Shown here: in pieces, positions 23,753 through 36,100 of the stretch
Position numbering within the stretch: the stretch's first letter is position 1
How the letters are laid out: each line of letters starts with the position of its first letter
Assembly (NCBI RefSeq): GCF_000003815.2
Contig: NC_049995.1
Location: forward strand, 12,443,436-12,507,435
Direction: 5' to 3'
DNA length: 64,000 nt
Source: Branchiostoma floridae
Taxonomy: Eukaryota > Chordata > Leptocardii > Amphioxiformes > Branchiostomatidae
The notes under the pieces: generated by a model
The model's input: only the letters and a program-made list of their open reading frames with translations
What the model was told of the DNA's origin: nothing
The model's database searches: none
Translations under genes and position numbers: made by a program

Positions 23753-24159
23753 TAAATATATCATATGACAGAGTAACTACATGTACATGGGCCATCTGAG
23801 ACAAAAAAAAGGTTGCGTCTCAACAACTTCAAGGTACTGTGGTTGGTTACATACTTAATTAAGAAATCCAAAATAAGTAATGTTCATCCATGTCCAAACT
23901 AATACAAATTCAGAAAATGGAATTTCAGACTTTTGCATGGTGCACAACCAACAGGGTAAAAAGCTCATTTTTCCAACCACGTACCACAGACAAAAAGGCA
24001 AAAATACACAATACATTTCATGCAGGCCTGAGGTCTACGAACTCTTGTTTCATTTGCACCATTGTGATAGTTCCTATTCACTCTAGAAAAACAGGCGCAA
24101 CATAGCAAACGAAAAAAATCCAATCCTTTCATCGAAGTTCAACATTGCTTTGGTTTCAG
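23753..24159. other. Region before first visible CCP exon
   Basis: No exon was recognised here. It ends in the acceptor TTTCAG at 24159, so the 3' part is an intron of the CCP gene and an upstream exon must exist. Confidence 0.4.
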
Positions 24160-27100
24160 CCATACGCTGTTCAGCACTGGACTCTCCCCGGAACGGCAGA
24201 AAGTCGTCCTCCTCTACCAGTTACGGCTCCACGGTGACCTTTTCCTGCAGTTCTGGGTACCGTTTGTCCGGCAGCAGCAGCAGGACGTGCAGAAGCAGCG
24301 ACTGGTCTGGGTCAACCGCATCTTGTCTGCGTAAGTTTTACTGATGGGGTGTAGTGGCGACGATAGTGTTAGTGGTAGTGGTAGGGAGGGATCCCGAAAC
24401 GCCAAAGACACTGAAACAAGTGCAAAGGTCCGTGCAACTTGGAGAGTCCTGACTGAGAGGAGCAAGGGGCCAGTCCCTGGCCTAAGCACTAAGGCATGTA
24501 GTAGTAGATCCCCTCATCTATACTTCGGCGTAAGGCCTACGTCACATTTTCTACCCGGGGCCCGGCCGGGATGTTTGCGGAAACGAAACATGAGATTTTA
24601 TGCCAATAAATATGCACAGGGTATGCCATTGAATTGTTTTTGGTCCGTGTTGTGTTGTTGTTGTCTTTGATAGCATATTTATCGTTCCCGAAGGCTGCCC
24701 GGCCGGGCCCCTTTGTGGAAATGTGACGTAGGCCTAAGTCCTCCTGTTCCAACAGGAGAACACACTTGCGACGTGTCCAGTTTATTTTTTTTCCATGAAA
24801 AGACTTTAAAAAAGCTTAATTGTACGGCCGGCGTAAACAGTATAGAAGCTGTAATTGCACACACAATTGGCTATGAAACGAACATGGCGGCTATGAAACC
24901 AATATGGCCGCTGTGAAGCCAATATGACGTCTTTGACAATCTTTAATTTATTTTCCTTATTCTACTTTGAAGAAATGATTTAGACTTGCTCAACCTAGCA
25001 AAGTTACGATTCTTGAAAACAATGTTGTTTTTTTCTTCTATCAAAACATTTTTAGGGATAAGTTGTCCATACGTCAGCCCTCCTGCACACTGCTCCATGA
25101 CAGGTGGTACATATTACGGCGATGTCCTGACCTTCACCTGTAACACTGGATTCCGAATGTCAGGAAGCAGCAGGTTGACTTGCGGATCATCAGGAAGATG
25201 GAGCAGTTCTCCGCCTACCTGCAACAGTAAGTTTGTGTATAGTAGTAGCACGAGAAGGAGGAACAGCAGTTGTTGAAGTAGTAGTTTAGTAAGAGAACCT
25301 GTGGTAGAAATGTTTCTAGTCATAACGGTAATAGTTGTAGGCCTAGAAGTAATAGTAGTAGCAGTAGTTATAGTTATAGTATCAGCAGCAGTACTTGTAC
25401 TAGAATAAGTGATGGACTATATGTTGTAATGATAGCTGTAGAACATCAGTAATAAGTAGGCATCCGTCCATCTCAAAAGATGATGGTAGCTGTTGTTACA
25501 TAAATGCAGAATTGCCCCGTAGTTTAAGTAGTTTTACGTGTTACAAAACACCTGTAAAAGAATACAGATAGACACAAATTCACAAAATGTTATTTATCAG
25601 GTTAAAACGCGAAAGTCCAAGAACACAGTGCAACACCGCATGTTATATGCAAAATATGTTATCTATGTTTTCATTCCAATAGTTGTATCCTGCACCGACC
25701 TCCCTGCGCCTACCCACGGCAGTGTCAGCGGTGGTTCCGCGTTCCAGGCCATAAAAACCTTCATGTGTGATACTGGGTACGAGTTGGCAGGAAGTAACAC
25801 TAGGCAGTGTGCGGCTTCAGGAACATGGACCGGTACTCAGCCTGTCTGCAACAGTGAGTGTACCTAACTTTTATTCTTGTAGAGTCGTACGAACTAATGG
25901 ATCCTTGGTTTCGCGCTGAAAAATCACTACAACGCGATCTTACCTTTAGGGAGATAAAGTCATGAATGTATTGTCACCTTATACAGTAGAAGCCCTTTAA
26001 TTGCACTCCCCTTTTGCCAGTACATTTTGTGCAACTATCCGGATGGTGCGACAAAGAGAAGTTATTCAGCTGGACCACATCACTACGGGACATAAGGATT
26101 CCGTGCAAATAACAGAAGTGTGTAGTTATCCGTTGGGCAATTAACTGGATTCTACTGTATTGGTAATAAAATGTATGAGGATCTGACGTTTTGATTATAG
26201 GCAAATGCAATTGCTTCCAACTCCCTTTAAAACCTCAAGATTGGTTCAAATTCTATCTTAAGGGGTAGCGACTAACAAGACTACACCCCGGGCAAGGAGC
26301 GTCTGTCATTGATCTTATGTAACTCTAAATGATTATCTGTAGGAAAGCGATGTGCAGCCCTTCAAGCACCACCCCATGGGTCTATCAGCGGAACATTCTT
26401 CCTTGGTGACACGGTGACCTTCGCCTGCAATGCCAAGTATGAGATGACGGGGAGCAGCAACCGAACATGCCAGACTACTCAACAATGGACGGGATCACAG
26501 CCTACATGTGTGGGTGAGTATTGGTGGTTTGTTGATGCAATAAGCCATCTCTCCGTTCTGAGTGCGCAAGTGCAGTCGTGATGAATTGTTGTCAAGTTCA
26601 ACATCCGATTCCTTGTAACTACCTTGCAATAGACGATAAACAAACTTATGAATTTAACTCCAGGAAAACAGATTAAAAGGGAAACTACATGAAATTGGAG
26701 TTCAATCAGCAAACTAGATCTGGCATTAATCCATGACCCCCCATAATTATAATTTATGATTCTTATAATATCCCCTGTCCATTCACTGCGGCCACACTTT
26801 TGTTACAGAAATGCGATGTCCGGCTTTATCTATCCCACCCAACGGACAGGTGGTCGGCGGAATGGTGATCGGAGACCTGCTTCGTTTCACCTGCAACCTG
26901 GGTTATTACCTCGTCGGTAACACTACCCTTCTTTGTCGGGACGACAAAACATGGAACGGGTCGCGACCAAACTGCGAAAGTACGTATCTTGTTATGTCTG
27001 AGTGAGTGAGTGAGTGAGTGAGTGAGTGAGTGAGTGAGTGAGTGAGTGAGTGAGTGAGCAAGTTACTGAGTTAATGAGTTAATGAATGAAGGAATAAATT

Positions 27101-30100
27101 TATGAATGCCTGATTTCAATAAGGTCACATCCAATAATGCAGCAGCCATAATACGGCTGAATATAACATTCTAAGTGTTATCTCTTCCCAGAGGTGGTCT
27201 GTCCACCCCCTGCAGTGCCTCCGAACTGTGACGTCAATGGCGGGAGAACCTACGGAGACACAGTGACGTACACATGTGACGTAGGCTACAGACTCAGCGG
27301 TACCGGTACCAGGGTTTGTCTCGCCACAGGTGTATGGGGAGACACTGCGCCGAGTTGTGAAAGTAAGTGTGCCATTTTGGAATAGATAAAAGTTTGTTTA
27401 TATAAAAGTTCACCTGTTTTAGAACAGTCAGGTCTTGAATTATTTCAAAGAAGACCAGCGGGTAGGTTTTATATTTGGTGAATGTAGTATTAATATTTTG
27501 TATTGGACTCAAATTATTTTGAAGTATTGTTTTCCATAAGTATGCTAACGTTATTATCTGTATTGGTATGCAGCATGCTATCAGTTTATAAATAAGCTTA
27601 ATGTTGTCTACCCTAAAGTTGGATAAAATCGTGACGATGTTGTCAGTGATATGATACTGGGATATCAACTTTCTCCCCACAGGAAAAGCGTGTAGAATAC
27701 TATTCCCACCGTTACACGGCGCCGTGTCAGGAGGTCATCACTATGGAGACGTGGTGACGTATACCTGTGACGTCGGTTACGACCTGATCGGAAGTCCCAG
27801 CAGAACCTGTCAGGAGAACCAACAGTGGACCAGTTCCCAACCCATCTGCAAACGTATGATATTGACAAGTCCTTTATTCGTGCTGTAGAACAGCGAAGGG
27901 GAAACAGTATGATGCATATAGCCTTCATATTACATTTTTGCATTTTGCGACTTGCAGTCGCAAAATGCCTTCTGGCCGGTGTAGTCGCCGTTGTGATGTT
28001 GTGATGTTGAGATGAACGGACCTGTTCAATTCATGCCAAACATTTCTATACCTGTTAAAACGGGCATTTGTTCAACATGTTCGCACTAGCGCAGTGGTAA
28101 AGTTTACGCATTCTAAACCAATGCACCCGGTTCGAATCCGGGGAGGTAGATTTTTTTCAACTTTTTTTTTCTTTTTTACATCCATTAAAATACTAATTTT
28201 TACATCCATTTGGCCACACCAATTTATTTCTTTGGTTAACGGATTCGCCGCTTCGTTTTTTTGCCGAATAGAAATAAAAATTAAAAAAAAAAACTTAAAA
28301 ATGCCCCGCAACAGAGCTCACTCAAAAACAGGCAATGTGTAGTGAAATTTGCTGCAGTTCACGCAAATTTTAACAGGTGGCGTCTAGATCTGCTGCAGTT
28401 CAGGCACATATGTGAATCTCTCCATGCGCCAATATCAGGTTTAGTTACCCTGTTCTATTTATATGACATTCTAATAACTAGAAAAAAAAACGTTCACACA
28501 CGCAAACATTGGCAAAATGCCAGCTTTTTTAAAAGCACTTGTTTCATAAGATTCCTTGATGATACTAGCATAGACTACTTAGTCTTCAGAAGCATTCTAT
28601 CGTCTGTTGTAAAGACGTTTGTACAGATAGAAATAGTCGTATTTTTCATATCCAAACGTGTTTTATATGCACATTACAAATCCAATGAATTTCCTGGTTT
28701 ATGGTTTTGAAACTTTTGGCATGCACATTACATACATCTTATGAATAGGGCGGACTAGATGAAATTAGAATTTACAACAGAAGAAATTAAGAATAGCAAT
28801 TTATGGATATCAATGTAATTTTTTTCATGTTCCTTGTACGTATCAGTGGTCCAGTGTACCCGGTTGAACGCCCCTACCCAAGGCACCATGAACGGTGGGA
28901 ACACCTACAACAGTACCGTGTACTTCACCTGCGCGCAAGGATACACCTTATCGGGCAGCTCCAACCGCACGTGCCAGGCAGACGGGATGTGGTCCGGCAC
29001 ACAGCCCACATGTTCAGGTACTGAGAATAGATTAAAACAAATATCCTTACATCGGCACACAGCCTACATGTCCAGGTACTGAGAATAGGTTGAAGCAAAT
29101 ACTCTTACATCATCTAAAAATACAAATTATTTTGTCAGGCACTTTACGAATGACAGTTGATTCCCAATAAAATTGATTGATTGATTGAATACCATCTTTA
29201 TATCATCATTATTATCATCATTCATCTTTATGTTGTATATGGTTTGTAGGTAGATGGTTTTGATTTTATTTGATCAATATCACAGCTAGATCGCTACTGT
29301 AACAGTTTCTGAAAAAAAGTCGAACACAATGAGCTACATAATGGACTCAGCCATTTACAATACCGTTTGCCATTATTTGTCATTTTCCACTCGCAATTTG
29401 CTAGCCCTTTAGCCTGGATACCAGACCACGGCCCAATATTTTTTTTTCTCAATGGTCACCACGTAACAAGGCCTGAAGGCCACTCAATGATATTAGGGGG
29501 CATGTTGGCCCTAGAGCCGAGTTTTAGGGCTGTATAGGCCCTGGAAACAGTCTGGAATCCAGGCTACAAGCCCTAAGGCACAAACTTTACAACAAAGTGT
29601 TAATATTGCAAAGGTTATGTGTATAGAAACTTGCATGCAGTATCAGAGTTAGATATATGCGAAATATCAATGATTGGAAACTGCAAATTAGCTGTAACTA
29701 GTAAGTAGACGCCCTTCAAAGAAGACTAATAAAGTGGTTTACTGCACCGATCTGTTATTTTAATTCAACAGCACGGGAATGCCCTGAGCTGGATGCACCG
29801 TTGAACGGAGACAGAACTGGCGGTACGTCTGTCGGATCTTTCCTCGTCTTCTTCTGCTACACCGGATATGACATCACCGGTGGGGATTTCATGCGGACCT
29901 GTGAGGCTGATCAGACATGGAGCGGGACTCAACCGACTTGTCAACGTAATTATATAAGAGACCTAGAGAAGAAAATATACATAGTACAATTATGTTTCTT
30001 ATAGAAATGCATGATATTTAGATCATTTTCCATTAGTCAGTGGTTTAGAATTACTTTATAAGTTTAGCTGTTTTTCCTTTTCATCCATTAGACCACTTAG

Positions 30101-33100
30101 CCTACGGGCATGAACATGCAATAAATATAACGATTAATATTATTATATCTTTCATAGAAAATAGGTAGACTTCAGCTGTGTGTTATCAAAATATGACAAA
30201 AAAATAAAGACAAAATTGTAAAAACATCGAATAAGATAAGAACCAGACTTACAATTCCAGAAGTTTTGACACCAATATGTTAATATTGACAAGTGCTTTG
30301 GACGTGCAATTGTTTTAGGTAAGAGGAGCAAAATGAACATCTAACAGACAAATTCCCTGATGCAGACACATACCAACAATACATTCTTCTTCAAAAATAT
30401 GCTTTCAACAGGTAAAACATGCCCGGAGCTCCAGCCACCTCCGAACGGAAACATCACAGGGACCAATCTGTATGGTGACGTGGTGACGTTTACCTGTGCT
30501 GCTGGGTACGAGTTGATGGGCAGCGATACAAGAACCTGTCAGGGGAACGCCCAGTGGAGTGGAAATCAACCTTCCTGTTCTAGTAAGTTCAAATCATTCC
30601 CAATATAATTTAATTTGATTGATGAAAAATAAGACGTTTTAAAAAGCCTACTTTCTTATAATGATAAATGATAAGTAAACGATTCCGAGCAGGATTACTT
30701 TGTCAGGGGAGTGAAAGAGGCCATATACATCAGAGCACACCAACCTTCCCTCAACCGAGACGGGGGCCGATACCGACTTCCAAGCACCTTTGACCCATTG
30801 CTGACGTCACACGTCCGGTCCGAATGTGTGACTTAGGCTTTGGGTCATTTCAACTTGATAAGGATCAGAGGACTGATCGAAAGCTTGTTGTTAAGCGCTT
30901 TATTTTGTGTACGGTTATAAAGTTCAAATTGCAACATGATAAATCAACGAGTTTTTTTTTCTGTGGCCTTACACAGGAGTGCAGTGTCCAACCCTGAGCC
31001 CCATTCCTAATGGACAGATGAGCGGAGGAACTCTGTTCGGTCAGCTGGTCAGTTTCCTGTGTAACTCTGGTTACGAGTTAAGCGGGAGTTCGTCCCGCGT
31101 GTGCCAGTCTGACAGCACTTGGTCGGGGATACAACCTTCCTGTGTCCGTAAGTTTGGTGATACATTTAGCATGTCTCCAAATCTCTCTCTCTCTCTCTCT
31201 CTCTCCCTCTCTATCTGTTTCTGTCTGTCTCTCTCTCTCTCTCTCATTGGATCATTACAGGCCGCATTTAACGTTATTTTAATACCTCGTTTTCTTTTGT
31301 AATGTAACATTTAGAGGACATAAAATGAGTACAAGTACAGTGTACATAAACATTGTACACAGTTTCAAAAACATTTTCCTATGCTATAGGTTGAAAGAGC
31401 AAAGACCTTGGAAAGAGTTATGAAAATAGATACAGATGAATGCGTTTTCATTTGCCGCACTATTGACTTACGTACAAATGCCTATTAATGCATACTGCAT
31501 ATGATATACATAAATGTTATAATCATTGCCCCCACACAGCTATGAACTGCTCAGAGTTGACCCCACCGCCAAATGGAGCCATTCACGGCGGACAGTTACT
31601 GGGTGATGCGGCTGTGTTCACCTGCGCGGAGGGATACGAGATCCAGGGCAGTGTAGTCCGGTTCTGTATGTCCGACCAATCGTGGAGTGGAGAAGAAACC
31701 ACCTGTCAAAGTGAAGTTCCTATTTTTGGTTTTCAATATCATTCTATTTCTTCAAGTGTAGTAAACACAGCACGTGGTTACCTTTGGCTGACATAAAGCC
31801 ATGAGGTTAAATATTAAGATTTAACCTAATTGCATAAAATGAACTTCAACTTCTCATTTGAGGGCCTTTGATCTAGGTTCCATTGACAAATTGGGTAATT
31901 CTATTACATTTGTATTTTACTACTTATCTTATTATCAGGGAATGAAGTACAAACTAACACATCTTTCCATAAATGAAGTAACCCAGTCTGAAATAAACTT
32001 AAAACGAATTGAATGCAATCTTCTAGGAAAGGAATGCTCTCAGTTGGACCCCCCTCACAACGGTGGCATCAATGGTACAAACTTCTTCGGCGACACGGTC
32101 ACCTTTGACTGCGATGCTGGGTACAATCTGGTGGGAAGCCCGTCCCGTACATGCCAAAGTGATCAGGGATGGTCAGGAGTGCAGCCACACTGTGAAAGTG
32201 GGTAATCGTGACTTGTCATAAAAACTTAAGCTTTAACGAGTGCGATTAAAGCATCTCGCATAACTCCTTCCTTCTTTCCTTCTTTTCTTCCCTCTTTCCT
32301 TCCTTATTTCTTTCTTTTTCCGTCCTTCTTTCTTTCTTTCTTTCTTTCTTTCTTTCCCTTTTCTTCAGAAATCCATTATTGAATTCATCATCTTGTAATT
32401 TTTCAGATCTATTATATTGTATGTATGCATTTTTACCAGCGGAGGACATAAGTATTTAGATTTTAACACGGATTTAACTTTTCGCTTATAGCCTAAGGAA
32501 TACCAATGATAACGCGAGGTAAATTCCACGTAAAACCTTTATGGTATTCATGTTTGCAAGATAACAGTTACAGCTGTGAGGTTTAAATGTACGAAAACTG
32601 GCCATATGACCGTACATAGCTTAGTGGAGTATGTAGTTAACGTTTAATATCTTGGTATTCAATCTTAGGGATACGCTGTACAGCTCTTGTATCCCCTGCA
32701 AATGGCGTTGTATCTGGCGGTTCGTACTTTGGAGACGTTGCCAGCTACAGTTGCTATCCAGGATACCAACTCGCTGGTAATTCTACACAAACCTGCCAGG
32801 CTGATGGAGTATGGAGTGGAACAGGAATGACTTGTGTCAGTAAGTGACATAGCCTGGCTTCAATCCTCCGTTGTTACCGCTGGCTCAACATTTTCTAAGT
32901 AACATATTTCAACATATTAGCAACACTGATAGTTACTGCCGCCCATCTCCCCCCTACATTGCCCCTGAAGTTAGCTATAAGTGCGAAACGTTGACTATAC
33001 ATCGCAAATTAAGTGTATTCCGCATTAAAAAGCAGACAATTGGTATCATTTTGTAGCACGTGCATAGAGAAATGCTTACAAAGGATCTTTACTGTGTTAT

Positions 33101-36100
33101 GTATTATTTTATGTGCTGTTTGTGTTTGAAAAGATTCCGACTTTAATTGAAGTTGCTTACAGCAATATTGTACGTGTAGGGCATATCTATGCGGAAATAT
33201 ATATATATGTTTTTAACATTCAAACTCAAAATAGCAAACACTTTCCTTTACAACACCTTCTATATGAATACATTTAGTTGTAGGATACACGATGTTGGTG
33301 ATCAATTGCTTGGAAAAAGAAATATTTTGCCTTTCAAGGATTTTGCTGATATACAAAATCCATCATTTTATACAAGCCTTTTAAATACGAGACTAAGTAT
33401 TCTCCTATCCTCAGGGAAACAGTGCGCACCATTGAACGCCCCTGTCAATGGCAACATGACTGGTGGTAACTTCTACGGAGACCAAGTTGCGTTTTCCTGT
33501 GACACTGGATTCCAACTCACCAACAGTGATGTCAGAGTTTGTGGAGCCAATGGCGTCTGGAGCGGAGTACAGCCGACTTGTGAAGGTGCAGTTCCACGAA
33601 TCATAGCTCAGTAGATACCAAATAGCATACCACTGATGTCAATAGATAGAAATTATTAATATACGGTGGTGCCTGTCATTTTCAAATGTCAAAAGTCTTC
33701 TTCCCACCCGCTTCATTTGTTCAGAAGTATTATGCTATTGGCTTTTTGTTCGTGAGAGGCAAATACGCAATATTGGTTGGTGAATCTTTTATTTGAATCT
33801 GAATATGTTGCCTTGATCGATATGAATATTGTAATCATCACTGGTACCATTATGCCATGCAATACTGAAAATAATATTATGATACTCTTATGCTTTCCTG
33901 TAGCCTAAGCTTTAAAGTAATAAAGGATTACTGTTTTAATAGTGTTGCTAACATTAACCTTACATGGTGTGTGTGTTTTACATTTTGTTTATCACAGTCG
34001 TGGAGTGTAGCGTCCTTCAGACGCCACCAAACGGCAACATGACAATGTCTGGAGTCACCTATGGAGACACTGTCACCACAAGCTGTGACTCTGGGTACGA
34101 CGTAGTCAGTGGGGACACTGTCAGGACATGTCAAGCAACCGGGGACTGGTCTGGTACTCCCGTTTTGTGCCAAAGTATGCATTTTGATAGGTTGTAATTG
34201 ATACTTTAGAAAATCAAATTTCTTCAAAGTTTGGATAGAATACTTTTTCATATCCGATAATAAAAGTCACCTAGATTTCGTTTTTAGGAAGAAGTTACAA
34301 CTTTCAGTTATTTTGAACTTCTATAGACGATGTTGATTTGCTTTGATTAACATATTTGGTGTAAAGTTGTAATGACGGATGTTAGGGTTATTCCTTGAAT
34401 AACCACTGCAGGTTACATACGATTTAATGTATCCATTGTGCTGTCAAACGTTTTTCTTACAGAAAAGTGTTGTACGCAACCGTCTGTTCAGTATGGATCC
34501 TACAACGGAACTATTTGTTACAACGAGACCATCTCTATAGAGTGTGAAGAAGGCCATTATCTATCTACACCAGATGCTGAAATGACTTGCACGGAAACAG
34601 GAACCTGGGACAAGCCCATTCCTCGATGTGAAAGTATGTTCTCCTGCACTTCCAACCCATTGATGATGTGAATGACAAAACAATAATAGCTATCGGGCAT
34701 TGTCCTAATAACATCAGTAACTTTTTGTCCTGTGAAAACTTCCACCAAAACGAGCCACGGTTAACAAAGACAAACAAAACATGTGAATAGATCACAAACA
34801 GTGACGTTACGGCAGGTGCAGGAAGTTGTGGTGAGATTTTATCGATCACCCACACAGTCATTAACTCTAAATTATATCACAATATACCTACAGAAATCTG
34901 CTGCAACGCCTCTATAGCTGGGAGCAACGGGTATCTCACGGCGCCGTCCGGTTACTGTTTCGGTAGCACAGCGCTGATTCGCTGTAACCTGGGGTACAAG
35001 CTTGACGGGGAGGCAAACATTCTGTACTGCAACGCCAGTGGAGGCTGGGAAGGAGAGATGCAAACATGCGAAAGTAAGTCGTTGATATGCCAAGGTTTAT
35101 AGATAATATAAAAACGTATGTAGTTGAGGGCATTTTTTAGTGTTTTCATGACTTTCCATATCCATAAAGCAAACAGCTTCATGTTCATCACGAAAGCCAA
35201 ATTCAATCGCGGTTTAGCGCAAACTACATTGTAATTTTCGGTATTTGACATAATATTGCTCTTCTAATATTTTGTGCTGTGAGGTGAGGCTTTCAGAGAA
35301 GGTTAGAAGATATACATAAGTCCGACCATGTTGGAGCTATGATTTACTGAAAAACAAATTTTTTATCTCTCTCCATTTTGAGACGTGAAAATTCTCAATT
35401 ATAAATCTACGATATTTTGCCATGTATGAATTCTTGTATTTTCATACACTTCATTCGCCTTATTCTAGGAATCACTTGTGGCGACCCAGGCGAAGTAAGG
35501 AATGCCGTTAGGATCCTGACAGGGACGTTCTATGGAGACACCGTCACTTACATCTGCGACACGGGCTTCCTTCTGGTCGGTAACGAGACTCACACGTGTA
35601 ACGAGGACGGTTACTGGGGCATACCGCCGTTTTGCGAAGGTAAAACGAAATGTGTAACCGAATCTTATCTGGTTTTGTTACAAGTTTGAGGTGCAAAGGA
35701 GAACTAGAAAAAAAAATCAAGAAAAACATGGTAATTATTATGTGTTTCAAATGTACCGGCGGCCTTGACGTTAGGGTTGTTAGCTAGGAACCTAGAAGTA
35801 CTGAGTTTGTATATCAGACAGGTTCTGGTGTTGTGAAAAGGAACTTTGAGCCAATTATGTTGTTTTTTCATATGTTTGTTATTCTGTTATCAGTCATGTC
35901 TGTTATCAGTGACCTGTACCTAGCCCGTCGAGGTATGAATGTACAACAAAGGTCTTTCATTAGTATTAGTATGTTATCGCGCGGCGTAAATGAGTACCTA
36001 TTCCGTGGAGAATACGTTACATTGAGGCCCCGTTTTTGAGAACAGTCATGCCTCGAGCACCGTACGAAAACGGACACACCATCTTTTTGTGAGTGTATTT

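Noticed and set aside
18416-24159. Retrovirus-like or LINE protein fragments
   Set aside because: No reverse transcriptase, integrase or endonuclease motif was seen in any frame of this repeat-rich region.
28087-28157. Functional tRNA gene
   Set aside because: A and B boxes are good, but the variable loop has one base and the acceptor stem does not pair.
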